From: Variovorax sp. CF313
GTDB taxonomy: Bacteria; Pseudomonadota; Gammaproteobacteria; Burkholderiales; Burkholderiaceae_C
DNA length: 64,000 nucleotides
Assembly: GCF_000282635.1 (NCBI RefSeq)
Contig: NZ_AKIW01000068.1
Location: forward strand, 62,001-126,000
Direction of reading: 5' to 3'
The position numbers were made by a program, and so were the translations under genes. The notes beneath the pieces are model-generated. The model had not been told where the DNA came from. It worked only from the letters and a program-made list of their open reading frames with translations, and ran no database searches. Shown piece by piece: positions 9,183-17,407 of the stretch. The stretch's first letter is position 1, and every line of letters begins with the position of its first letter.

Positions 9183-10916
9183 ATGCAGCATTTTCGATTT
9201 TCATTGTCGGCCCTGTCGATGGTCGTGCTCGGCCTTGGTGCGAGCGTGCACGCCGAAGCACTCAGGAAGCCCCAGCTCGATCAGCTCGCCGCCGCATGGC
9301 AAGCCGGCAAGGCCCCGGCCGATTTCAATGCCTTCCTCGCGCAGGCAGCCAGGAGCAACCCCGCGCTGCAAGCCAGCGTGGCCGCCTATCGCGCGAAGAA
9401 ACCGCTGGCCGGGGACGACCTCGTCAACATCGCGCGCCTGCTCGGCTTGTACAACCGCCTGCAGAACCAGCAGGCCGTGATCGCGAGCATCGGCACCATG
9501 GTGGCGATTCCGACGGTACGCAACGTGCAGGTTCCGCCCCACGAGAGCGCACCGATCATCGAGTTCGGCAAGCTGGTCGAGAAGATGGCGGGCGACTTCG
9601 GCCTTGCCTACCGCAATGTCGACAACCGCATCTTCGAAGTCAGCCTCAAGGGCAAGGGTACGGAAGAATTCGGCATCCTCACGCATGCCGATGTGGTGCC
9701 TGCGGTGCTGTCCGAATGGGTGCTCGACGACGGCACGCGGCTCGACCCGTTCAAGATGACCCGCGTGGGCGACTTCCTCTATGGCCGCGGCACCATCGAC
9801 GACAAGGGCTCCATCGCCGCCGTGCTCTACGCGATGAAGGCCGTGAAGGACAGCGGCCTGCCCATCGAGCGAAGCATCCGCCTGATGATCGAGACCACCG
9901 AGGAAACCGGTGGCGACGCCATGCAGTACTACCGCGCGAAGACGCAGCTGCCGGCCTACAACATCGTGCTCGACAGCAAGTACCCGGCCGTGGTGGCGGA
10001 GAAGGGCTCGGGCGCGCTGAAGGTGCTGTTCCCGGCGGAAACGGCCGATGGCGCATCGACGGCGATCACGGCCATGGCCGGCGCCGCATCGGCCAACGCG
10101 ATCTCGCAGACGGCAACCGCCACGCTCAAAGGCGGCGACCTTGCAGGCGTGCTCGCAAAGCTCGAAGCAGCAAAGCCGGCCTTCCGACAGAAGTACGAAG
10201 CGCAGGGCGGCAAGTTCGCCATCGACATCGCACGCGGCGCCGACAGCATCGAACTCAAGGTGACAGGCGTCTCGGCCCACGGCTCGCGCCCGGAGGAAGG
10301 CGTCAACCCGCTGCCGCGCCTTGCACTGTTCCTGGAGGAGTCCGGCGTGCCGCTGGTGGCCAACCAGTACCTGAAGGCCGCGAAGTACATCGACGCGCTC
10401 TACGGCACCGGCTACCTCGGCGAGAAGATGGGCCTGGGCTACGCCGACGATTTCATGGGGCCGCTGACCTTGTCGCCGAACCTCGTGCGCATGGGCAACG
10501 ATGGCAGGCTGGAGGTCACGGTCAACGTGCGCATGCCGCGCGGCCGCACGCCCGACGAACTGAAGGCGCAGGTCACCTCGAAGGTCAACGCCTGGGCGAG
10601 CGCGAACAACGTGAAGCTCGATGTGGTCTACGACCAGGGCAACTGGATGGCGCGCGACCCCAAGGGCGCATGGCTGTCGACGCTGCTCGACATCTACGGC
10701 GACACCACCGGCCTTGAAGCCAAGCCCGTGCCCACGGCCGGCAGCACCACTGCGAAGCTGATGCCCAACGCCATCAACTTCGGTCCCGCCATGCCGGGCA
10801 AGAAGTACACGGCGCACAACGCCAAGGAATACAAGGAAGTGCCCGACCTCGACGCCGACATGCAGATGTTCACCGAGATGCTGGTGCGCATCGGCAACCT
10901 GCAGCAGATGCAGTAG
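9183..10916 (+). CDS. Exported M20-family metallopeptidase (dipeptidase-like)
   Basis: A 577-residue protein with a signal peptide (cleavage likely after SVHAEA near residue 22) and the M20 metallopeptidase core. Metal ligands and motifs are visible: THADVVPA, GRGTIDDKGS, ETTEETGGDA, LDSKYPAV and YTAHNAKE, with the dimerisation-domain His in VSAHGSRPEEG. It probably hydrolyses dipeptides or related amides in the periplasm; the exact substrate is not evident. ATG 9183 follows an excellent AGGAGGTCAC ribosome site. Its stop lies 2 bases from the end of the convergent cbpM. Confidence 0.9.
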   Translation: MQHFRFSLSALSMVVLGLGASVHAEALRKPQLDQLAAAWQAGKAPADFNAFLAQAARSNPALQASVAAYRAKKPLAGDDLVNIARLLGLYNRLQNQQAVIASIGTMVAIPTVRNVQVPPHESAPIIEFGKLVEKMAGDFGLAYRNVDNRIFEVSLKGKGTEEFGILTHADVVPAVLSEWVLDDGTRLDPFKMTRVGDFLYGRGTIDDKGSIAAVLYAMKAVKDSGLPIERSIRLMIETTEETGGDAMQYYRAKTQLPAYNIVLDSKYPAVVAEKGSGALKVLFPAETADGASTAITAMAGAASANAISQTATATLKGGDLAGVLAKLEAAKPAFRQKYEAQGGKFAIDIARGADSIELKVTGVSAHGSRPEEGVNPLPRLALFLEESGVPLVANQYLKAAKYIDALYGTGYLGEKMGLGYADDFMGPLTLSPNLVRMGNDGRLEVTVNVRMPRGRTPDELKAQVTSKVNAWASANNVKLDVVYDQGNWMARDPKGAWLSTLLDIYGDTTGLEAKPVPTAGSTTAKLMPNAINFGPAMPGKKYTAHNAKEYKEVPDLDADMQMFTEMLVRIGNLQQMQ

Positions 10917-10918
10917 CG

Positions 10919-11236
10919 TCAGCGCAGGCCGTGTGCCTGCAGCACGGCCTTGAGCCGCCGCACTTCGTGCTCCAGGTCGAGGATCAGCGCGGCGGCATCG
11001 AGCCCCACGCCGAAGTCGCGCTCCAGCCGGCGCACTTCGAGCGCGTGCTGCAGGTCTGTGCTGGAAAATTGCCAGCGCTCGGGCTGGGTCTCGGCCGTTT
11101 CGATCTGCAGGATGCCGACCTCGACCAGTTGCACGACCCAGGCGGTGTCGGCGCCGACGGCGTGCGCCAGTTCGCTCGCCGCGAGCGGCTGCGAGGCGCT
11201 GATGGCGGTGGCGGTCGTAAGGGTGAAGTTCACCAT
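10919..11236 (-). CDS. cbpM: Chaperone modulator CbpM
   Basis: A 105-residue protein matching the size of E. coli CbpM (101), the partner that inhibits the J-domain protein CbpA. The N-terminal half looks like a MerR-type winged helix (SELAHAVGADTAWVVQLVEVGIL) and the C-terminal half is helical with a coiled-coil-like end (ILDLEHEVRRLKAVLQAHG). It begins 2 bases after the cbpA stop, which is the usual cbpA-cbpM arrangement and supports the call. Confidence 0.85.
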   Translation of the reverse strand: MVNFTLTTATAISASQPLAASELAHAVGADTAWVVQLVEVGILQIETAETQPERWQFSSTDLQHALEVRRLERDFGVGLDAAALILDLEHEVRRLKAVLQAHGLR

Positions 11237-11238
11237 GC

Positions 11239-12201
11239 TCAGACTCCCAGATGCTGGCGTGGGTGGAACGATGCCGTGGCTTGCGCCAGCTGCTCGTAGG
11301 CCTTGCGCGCATCGTCGCTGTCGGCGGGCGGCAGGGCGATGTCGAGCAGCAGGTACAGGTCGCCGGGCGTCTTGCCCGCGAGGCCCCGGCCCTTGAGTCG
11401 CAGCTTCAGGCCGTTGCGCGCATTGCGCGGCACGGTCACCTCGACCACGCCGCCGGTCGGCGTCGGCACCTGCACCTGCGTGCCCAGTGCCGCCTCGGTG
11501 GGCGTGACGGGCAGCGTCATGTACAGGTCGCGCTCTTCCACGCGGTACAGCTTGTGCGGCGCAATGCGCACTTCGAGATACAGGTCGCCCGGCGGCTCGC
11601 CGCCGTGGCCGGGCATGCCTTGCCCCGCGAGGCGGATGAACTGGCCCGGGTGCACCCCCGGCGGGATCTTCACGCTGAGCGTGCGGTTCTGCCACTGCGG
11701 GTGGCCCTGCGCGTCGACGGTCTGGGCGCGCAGCGTGATCTCGCGCTCGGCGCCGTTGAGCGCGTCTTCGAGTGCAATCTCGATGGCCGCATGGTGGTCT
11801 TCGCCGCGCGCCTTGTAGTTCCGCCGCGCCGCGTCGCGCCGCTCGGCCTCGCCGAACAGCGACGAGAAAAACTCGCTGAAGTCCGCGTGGTCGGCCGGGC
11901 CCTGGCGCGGGCCGCGGTGGAACTCGAAGCCCTGGTCCCAGCCCGGCGGCGGCTGGAAGCCGCCCTCGGGGTGGCCGCCGCGTGCGACACGGTCGGCCAG
12001 CGCGTCGTAGGCCGCGCGCTTTTCCTTGTCGCCCAGCACGTCCTTGGCCTCGTTGATGTCGCGCATGCGCTGCTCGGCGTCGGACTCCTTGCTGACGTCG
12101 GGGTGGTACTTGCGGGCGAGCTTGCGGTAGGCCTTGCGCACTTCGTCGTCGGACGCGGTGCGGTCGACGCCCAGTGCGCTGTAGTAGTCCTTGAATTCCA
12201 T
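11239..12201 (-). CDS. cbpA: Curved DNA-binding J-domain co-chaperone CbpA
   Basis: A 320-residue DnaJ-family protein that works with DnaK. Residues 1-70 are a J domain with the invariant HPD (RKYHPDVSKE). A Gly/Phe-rich linker follows, then the two C-terminal peptide-binding beta domains (LSVKIPPGVHPGQFIRLAGQG, VTVPRNARNGLKLRLKGRG). There is no CxxCxGxG zinc region, which separates it from DnaJ and fits CbpA. Translation of cbpM is likely coupled, as only 2 bases separate them. Confidence 0.93.
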   Translation of the reverse strand: MEFKDYYSALGVDRTASDDEVRKAYRKLARKYHPDVSKESDAEQRMRDINEAKDVLGDKEKRAAYDALADRVARGGHPEGGFQPPPGWDQGFEFHRGPRQGPADHADFSEFFSSLFGEAERRDAARRNYKARGEDHHAAIEIALEDALNGAEREITLRAQTVDAQGHPQWQNRTLSVKIPPGVHPGQFIRLAGQGMPGHGGEPPGDLYLEVRIAPHKLYRVEERDLYMTLPVTPTEAALGTQVQVPTPTGGVVEVTVPRNARNGLKLRLKGRGLAGKTPGDLYLLLDIALPPADSDDARKAYEQLAQATASFHPRQHLGV

Positions 12202-12255
12202 GGTGTGTGGCAGTTCGTTGTGTGGACGGCATCAGGGCCCGGGGCGCCGGGTTGG

Positions 12256-12897
12256 TTAAGCCAGGGCTGCGTTTCCGTCGGTTTGCCGCAGCAGCGGCGT
12301 TATGCCCCATGTGGGGCCTCTACGCTCGAAACGCAATGGCTGTGCGTTGCCGAGCAGGCCGAGGTCGATAGGTACACCCAGCAGTGCAGCCAGCGCATAG
12401 AGCGTGCCGCCGTGCGCCACCACCAGCACCGGGGCGGGCAGCTGCAGTGCCTCGTCGAGGGCGGCGCGCGTGCGTGCGACGAACTGCGTGAGCGTCTCGC
12501 CGCCCTCGGGCTCGCAGGCCCAGTCGATGTTGGCGGACGAGGTGCCGATCAGCGCGCCGAAGTTGCGCTCGCGCAGCGCGGCCTGCGCGGCCGGCACCAG
12601 TTTCAGCGCCGTGCCAACGGAGTGGGCGGTGTCGTTCGCGCGCCGCGCATCGCTGCACACGACGGTGCGGATGGGCTCGCCCGCCAGCAGCCCGGCAGCG
12701 CGCGCGGCCTGCTGCAGGCCGAGCTCGCTCAGGGGTTCGTCCACCGCCTGGAAGATGCGTTGCGCATTGCGCCCGGTCTGGCCATGGCGCAGGAAGTAGA
12801 AGTGATCGCAGGCGGGCGACAGCGGTTGCGTCTCGGCGATGTGGACGAGCTGATCGAGGCCGCCGGTGCCGATGTGAACGGAGGTGGTCTGTGACAT
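12256..12897 (-). CDS. Histidine phosphatase family protein
   Basis: A 213-residue phosphoglycerate-mutase-like phosphatase. The RHG motif that holds the phosphohistidine is present (FYFLRHGQTGRNAQ, near residue 38), as is the second catalytic His (VVAHGGTLYAL). The conserved Arg in CSDARRANDTA and Glu in LRERNFG also fit. The substrate cannot be deduced. It lies 15 bases after the GST gene and 54 bases before cbpA, all on the same strand, so co-transcription is possible. Confidence 0.85.
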   Translation of the reverse strand: MSQTTSVHIGTGGLDQLVHIAETQPLSPACDHFYFLRHGQTGRNAQRIFQAVDEPLSELGLQQAARAAGLLAGEPIRTVVCSDARRANDTAHSVGTALKLVPAAQAALRERNFGALIGTSSANIDWACEPEGGETLTQFVARTRAALDEALQLPAPVLVVAHGGTLYALAALLGVPIDLGLLGNAQPLRFERRGPTWGITPLLRQTDGNAALA

Positions 12898-12912
12898 GGC
12901 GTGTTGTCGTTT

Positions 12913-13494
12913 TCAGCCGAACTTCATGCCTTTGGGGCGGCCCTGCAGCCGGTTGACGTAGGCGTCGAGCTTGGGCCGGTTCAGGATGCCGCCGAACGCG
13001 CGGTGCCAGATGAGCATCGAGCCGATCATCACGTCGGCCGCGGTGAACTGCGCGCCGAACAGGTAGGGGCCATCGCCCAGTTCGCGCTCGACCGCGTCCT
13101 TGGCCGCCTCGAAGTCCGTCCAGCCGCGCGCTCTGTTGTTGCTGCGGATCTTCAGCAGGCTGTCGCCCATCGCGGGCTCCAGCTGCGAGGTCGAGTAGAC
13201 CATCAGCGACAGGTAGCGGCCGCGCTCCGGCGAACCGATGAAAGGCGCGAGCCGCTTGCCGGGAAACTTCTCGGCGACGTACATGCAGATGGCCGCGTTC
13301 TCGAAGACGCGCGTGCGCCCGTCGACCAGCGCCGGTAGCTTGCCTGCCGGGTTGATCTTCAGGAACTCGGGTGTCTTGTGGGCCTTGTTCTTGATGAGCG
13401 TGGTCACGATCTCGTAGTCGACGCCGGCTTCGTCAAGCATCCATTTGGCAACCTGCGAGCGGCTCTGAGGGTCGAAATACAGCTTCATCGTCAT
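12913..13494 (-). CDS. Glutathione S-transferase family protein
   Basis: A 193-residue protein with an N-terminal thioredoxin-like domain (MKLYFDPQSRSQVAKWMLDEAGVDYE) and the cis-Pro and glutathione-contact region (INPAGKLPALVDG, FENAAICMYVAEKF), followed by an all-helical C-terminal domain (AQFTAADVMIGSMLIW). These features fit bacterial GSTs; the substrate is unknown. Two adjacent starts are possible, at 13494 (MTM) and 13488. It lies 26 bases after pssA on the same strand. Confidence 0.88.
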   Translation of the reverse strand: MTMKLYFDPQSRSQVAKWMLDEAGVDYEIVTTLIKNKAHKTPEFLKINPAGKLPALVDGRTRVFENAAICMYVAEKFPGKRLAPFIGSPERGRYLSLMVYSTSQLEPAMGDSLLKIRSNNRARGWTDFEAAKDAVERELGDGPYLFGAQFTAADVMIGSMLIWHRAFGGILNRPKLDAYVNRLQGRPKGMKFG

Positions 13495-13520
13495 CGGTGG
13501 GTCTCCTTCGTGTTGAACGG

Positions 13521-14159
13521 TCAGAACTTGGGGATGCGCAGCGTCTTGCTGATCATGAGCGTGCCCGACAAGGCGAACAGCAGCACCAGCGGATGCAGCT
13601 GCCACGGGCCGACGGCCCAGGCGGCGCCCCACAGGGCGTCGCCGATGCGGCCCTGCCAGGCCGCGTACGCCAGCACGCCCACCAGCACCACGCTGGTCGG
13701 GATGGGCGTGCCCTCGAAGTACTTCACCTTGTCGGCGCCGGCCGACAGGGCTTCGGCCGTGACGTTGTAGCGCGCGAGCCGGCTCACGCCGCAGCCCACG
13801 AAATAGATCAGGATCACGCAGTCCCAGCCGCCGTTCAGCCCGGCCGCGAAGCCGAGCGCGGCGGGCGCCACGCCGAACGAGATCACATCGGCGAGCGAGT
13901 CGAGCTCGCGCCCGAGGGCCGATTGGGTCTGGCGCCAGCGCGCGATGCGGCCGTCGAGCACGTCGAAGACGAAGGCGGCCGGAGCGAGCGCTGCAGCCCA
14001 CAGGAACTGCGCGAGCGAATGGCTCGCCATGAAGGCCATCGCCAGGAACACCGCGCCCACTCCGCAGGCCGCATTGCCGAGCGTGAACGCATCGGCGAGG
14101 TGGAACCCTCGGATCATCGAAAAATGCTTGCGGGCTGGCGCGGTGGAAGGAGTGGTCAT
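13521..14159 (-). CDS. pssA: CDP-alcohol phosphatidyltransferase, probable phosphatidylserine synthase
   Basis: A 212-residue integral membrane enzyme that transfers phosphatidyl from CDP-diacylglycerol to an alcohol, most likely serine. The signature DxxDGxxAR(x8)GxxxDxxxD is complete in DVLDGRIARW followed by SALGRELDSLAD, around residues 65-90. Several hydrophobic segments (GVGAVFLAMAF, FLWAAALAPAAFVF, VVLVGVLAYAAW) form the membrane part. The order FHLADAFTLGNAACG at the N-terminus is typical of PssA. It is at the short end for the family; a related head-group specificity cannot be excluded. Confidence 0.85.
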   Translation of the reverse strand: MTTPSTAPARKHFSMIRGFHLADAFTLGNAACGVGAVFLAMAFMASHSLAQFLWAAALAPAAFVFDVLDGRIARWRQTQSALGRELDSLADVISFGVAPAALGFAAGLNGGWDCVILIYFVGCGVSRLARYNVTAEALSAGADKVKYFEGTPIPTSVVLVGVLAYAAWQGRIGDALWGAAWAVGPWQLHPLVLLFALSGTLMISKTLRIPKF

Positions 14160-14266
14160 GAAAGAAGGGTTGGCAAACGGCGAATGGACCGCACCTTAAC
14201 CGAAGCGCGCGGCGCTTCCTGTAGTCGCGGTCCGACGGACAGGCAGTGCTTTCGGGCCGCCGAAGC

Positions 14267-15006
14267 TCAGCTGCCGTGGTGCGCTTCGACAATCCGCGCG
14301 AAGCGCCCGAGCAGCCCGGCCGCCGTGTCGGTAGGGCCTACGCGCTCGCGCAGCGCGGCCGGATCGACGCCGGCGGAAGCCAGGTCGTCGGCCAGCAGGT
14401 CGATGTAGCCGCGCATGGCCTCGGCGTCGAACTCGGGGTGGAACTGCACGCCCCAGGCGTGCTTGCCGATGCGGAAGGCGTGCACCGGCTCGTGGTCGTT
14501 GCCGGCCAGCCGTACCGCGCCTTCGGGCAGGCGAAGCGCGCTCTGCCAGTGCACCACGTGCGCCGGAAACTGCGCGGGCAGGCCGCGCAACAGCGGATCG
14601 GTGGCGGCCGCCTCTTCGAGGGTGACCGTGACGGTACCGACCTCCACGCCCGCCGGATGATTGCCTGCTTCGCCGCCGAGCGCATGCGCGAGCAGCTGGT
14701 GGCCGTAGCAGATGCCGAGCACGGGCGTGTCGTGCGCCACCAGCTGCGCGAGCCACGCAGCGGTGGTTTCGCTCCAGGGCTCGCGGTGCGACACCATTGC
14801 GTGCGAGCCGGTCACCACCACACCCGACACCTGGGCCGGTCGGGCAGAGCGTCGCCGCGTCGCGGGTCGACCACCAGCAGGGGCAGCGTGCGCGTGCCGA
14901 GCCCGTCGGCGATCCAGTGCTCGAAGTCGCCGTGCTGTGCGCGCAGGGCCTCGAAGGTGTCCCCGAGCTTGACGATGACGAGTGGATGCGGGCGGTGGTT
15001 GTCCAT
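14267..15006 (-). pseudogene. Class I glutamine amidotransferase, interrupted by a frameshift
   Basis: The N-terminal part (MDNHRPHPLVIVKLGDTFEAL through DPRRGDALPDRP) reads from ATG 15006 to about 14833 and then runs into TGA at 14812. The rest (VSGVVVTGSHAMVSHREPW, GICYGHQLLAHALGG with the nucleophile Cys, VQFHPEF with the catalytic His) continues in the neighbouring frame from about 14840 to 14267. One missing base around 14830-14840 (the GACCGGCCCAGGTG stretch) would join them into a protein of about 246 residues, the usual size for this GMP-synthase-like amidotransferase group. It could be a real pseudogene or a sequence error; I cannot tell which. Confidence 0.8.
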
Positions 15007-15114
15007 GCTGCGATCATGCCGCAGGTGCGCGCCGGGGCTGCAACGGCTACAGTGGATAACCCGGGCGATTCCCGGGTGTTGGCCCGCCCGCAACCTCCGC
15101 TGAAAACCCATCCG

Positions 15115-15570
15115 ATGCGCACCTTGGCTGTCTCTCTCGCGATCTTCGCTGCGGCGCTGGGGGCCCGCGCGGAGGTGGTGCGCTGCATCGACGCCGCCGG
15201 GGCCATTTCGTACACCAACGTGGCTTGCCCGCCGGGCAGCAAGGTGTCGCGCGAGGTGCCGATCCTCGAATCCCCGCCCGGCGAGGCGCGCCGGCCGGAG
15301 TACACGCCGGCGCCGAGCGCCGCGCCGCCGCCCAGCCAGGTGGCCGGCAATCCGCCGGCGGGGCCGGCCATCATTCCGCGCTACCCCGTCGATACGCAGC
15401 CGCCTGGGGTCTCCTCCGATCCTCCCGGCGTCGTCATCCTGAGCCCCGACCCGTACTACGACGGCGTGCGCCCCATCCGCCGGCCGCCGCCGCATGTGCG
15501 CGACCCCGGGCCGCCGCCGGGCCAGCGGCCCTGCCAGAACCTTGCGGGCATCAAGCGCAACAACTGCTGA
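15115..15570 (+). CDS. Exported DUF4124-domain protein
   Basis: A 151-residue protein with a signal peptide (MRTLAVSLAIFAAALGARAE, cleavage about residue 19) and a short DUF4124 domain (VVRCIDAAGAISYTNVACPPGS) containing two cysteines. The remaining part is a Pro-rich low-complexity tail (APSAAPPPSQ, RRPPPHVRDPGPPPGQ) that ends with another Cys pair. It is probably a periplasmic or envelope protein of unknown role. The stop and the next start abut directly (TGAATG), so it is co-translated with the RNase H-like gene. Confidence 0.8.
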   Translation: MRTLAVSLAIFAAALGARAEVVRCIDAAGAISYTNVACPPGSKVSREVPILESPPGEARRPEYTPAPSAAPPPSQVAGNPPAGPAIIPRYPVDTQPPGVSSDPPGVVILSPDPYYDGVRPIRRPPPHVRDPGPPPGQRPCQNLAGIKRNNC

Positions 15571-16044
15571 ATGAGCGCAGGGGAATCCAGCGGGCCCGAC
15601 AGCCTTCTTCCGTGGACCGTCTATTGCGACGGCAGCGCCATGCCCAACCCGGGCCGCATGGGCATCGGCGCCGTCCTCACCGCGCCGGACGGAGCGCGCC
15701 ACACGCTGTCGCAGGCCACGCACACCACCGGCTGCAACAACGAGGCCGAACTGCTCGCACTGACGCTGGCCCTGCAGGAGCTGCGCGCACGCGGCGCGAC
15801 GGCGGTGCGGGCCTACAGCGACAACAGCATCCTCGTCGAGCAGCTGGCCGCGTCCGAAGCGAAGCCGATCGTGCGCATGGCCGCGTTGTTCGACGATGCC
15901 CGCGCCTTGCTCGCAAGCTTCGACGACGCGCGAGTTCAGTGGATCCCGCGCCACCGCAATGGCGAGGCCGACGCACTGGCCCGTGCCGCCCTGGGCTTCG
16001 CGCCAAAGCCCCCGGCGCGGCACGCGAAGAAGAAGCGGCGCTAG
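15571..16044 (+). CDS. RNase H-like protein
   Basis: A 157-residue RNase HI fold protein. The four acidic catalytic positions are all present: Asp in YCDGSAMPNPG, Glu in CNNEAELLALT, Asp in AYSDNSIL and Asp in NGEADALAR. It should cleave the RNA strand of RNA:DNA hybrids or related substrates. It is more like the plant/archaeal-type ribonuclease HI-like proteins than the standard E. coli RnhA, which has a longer basic handle. The ATG directly follows the DUF4124 stop, and the C-terminus is strongly basic (HAKKKRR). Confidence 0.88.
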   Translation: MSAGESSGPDSLLPWTVYCDGSAMPNPGRMGIGAVLTAPDGARHTLSQATHTTGCNNEAELLALTLALQELRARGATAVRAYSDNSILVEQLAASEAKPIVRMAALFDDARALLASFDDARVQWIPRHRNGEADALARAALGFAPKPPARHAKKKRR

Positions 16045-16076
16045 GGCAGGGCGCGGAGCCCCTATCATCACGCGCC

Positions 16077-16325
16077 ATGACAGAAGCCACTCCCCGCCCA
16101 CCCCTTCCCGATCACCTCTCCATCGATCCGCGCAGCCCGCATCACGTGGCCGCCGCCTTCGAACACGACATCGGCATCCGTTTCAACGGCAAGGACCGCC
16201 TCGACGTCGAGGAATACTGCATCAGCGAAGGCTGGGTCAAGGTGCCCGCCGGCAAGACCCTCGACCGCAAGGGCAAGCCCCTGCTGCTCAAGCTGAAGGG
16301 CAAGGTCGAGGCGTTCTACAAGTAA
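16077..16325 (+). CDS. DUF3297 family protein
   Basis: An 82-residue small cytoplasmic protein that matches the DUF3297 family along its length (LPDHLSIDPRSPHHVAAAFE, VGIRF-like IGIRFNGKDR, VEEYCISEGWVKVPAGKTLDRKGKPL). The family is conserved in proteobacteria but has no established function that I know of. The start ATG 16077 lies 32 bases after the RNase H-like gene. Its C-terminus converges on the DUF2272 gene with a 6-base gap. Confidence 0.85.
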   Translation: MTEATPRPPLPDHLSIDPRSPHHVAAAFEHDIGIRFNGKDRLDVEEYCISEGWVKVPAGKTLDRKGKPLLLKLKGKVEAFYK

Positions 16326-16331
16326 GCCGGT

Positions 16332-17351
16332 TCAGCGCCACTGCAGCAGCAGCGACCAGGGCTGGCGGCTCATGTGGCGATCGATGCAGCCCGGCGTGCC
16401 CGGCGTGCATCCCTCGGACTGGTAGCTCGGGTCCAGCCACCGAGTGCCCGGCGCAAAGTCGAGCCGGCGCCGCGTGACCGACTGCAGCACGTTGCCGCCC
16501 ACCGTGTCGAAGCCCGTGGCATCCACGGCCACCACCACGTCGCAGTGCATGGGCAGCGACTCGCCGCCGGTGTCGCGCGTGGCCAGCACTCCACCGATCT
16601 TGTCGAAGGTGTCGAGTTCGGCGCCCGCGCCGCGCGCCTGGCAGACGATGTCGCCGATGCGCGGCGGCGTGTGCCTCAGGTCGCAGGCTCGCAGGGCGTA
16701 GCGCGTGGGCCGGCCCGCGGCCTCGTCGATGCCGGCTTGCCAGGCGGCGCCCGCATAGTCGACATGCGCTTCGGAGAAAACGAACTCGTCGTCCGCCAGA
16801 CCGGCCTGCCGCGCCAGCCAGCTGATGAAGGCCGCGGACCAGGGCGTGTCGATCACCGCGACGCGGGCGAGGGCGACCTGCACCGCGCGCAGCTCTCCAG
16901 AATCAAGCCCCTCGTCGGGGCCTACGTCCATGCCCTGAAGCCGCCCGGCCGTCGCCTCGTTCAACGCCTGCATCAGCAGGTGCCGGTCGGCGGGGCGCAG
17001 GGCGCCGAAGCGCACGAGCGACGGCAGCCGCGGGTCGACCGCCTGCCAATAGCCGAGCACCCGCTGCCATGGCGCCAGGCCCGGCAGGGTGGGGCGCGTG
17101 TCTTCGGCCTCGGAGCTGCCGGCTTCGGTCATGCGGCCTTCGGCGTCCATGGCCTGGCCACCGAAGGCTTCGTGCTCCTGCAGCGCGAAGGTGGCCATGG
17201 CGAGCGCGCGCGATGGCGAAGGGGCTTGCGTAGCGGTGTCGAGGCAGCCTTGCGCGGCCGACGCGGGACTTGCGAAGGCCAGCCACAGGGCGCAGGCGAG
17301 CACGGCCAACGAGCGGCGAGGCGTGCGAGGAATCGTGACGGGTGGCGGCAT
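16332..17351 (-). CDS. Exported DUF2272-domain protein
   Basis: A 339-residue protein with a signal peptide (RRSLAVLACALWLAFASPASAAQ, cleavage near residue 33) and a C-terminal DUF2272 domain. That domain resembles CHAP/NlpC-type cysteine hydrolases, with DTPWSAAFISWLARQAG around residues 186-203 and PRIGDIVC and SLPMHCDVVVAVD further on. A Cys-His cell-wall or amide hydrolase activity is possible, but I do not see a certain catalytic Cys in the usual position, so function is left open. It is predicted to be periplasmic. Confidence 0.78.
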   Translation of the reverse strand: MPPPVTIPRTPRRSLAVLACALWLAFASPASAAQGCLDTATQAPSPSRALAMATFALQEHEAFGGQAMDAEGRMTEAGSSEAEDTRPTLPGLAPWQRVLGYWQAVDPRLPSLVRFGALRPADRHLLMQALNEATAGRLQGMDVGPDEGLDSGELRAVQVALARVAVIDTPWSAAFISWLARQAGLADDEFVFSEAHVDYAGAAWQAGIDEAAGRPTRYALRACDLRHTPPRIGDIVCQARGAGAELDTFDKIGGVLATRDTGGESLPMHCDVVVAVDATGFDTVGGNVLQSVTRRRLDFAPGTRWLDPSYQSEGCTPGTPGCIDRHMSRQPWSLLLQWR

Positions 17352-17407
17352 GTGCCGGGAGCATAGCTGCGGGCAGGATGCTCTGGATCCGGAGGTCTAT
17401 CGCCGCG

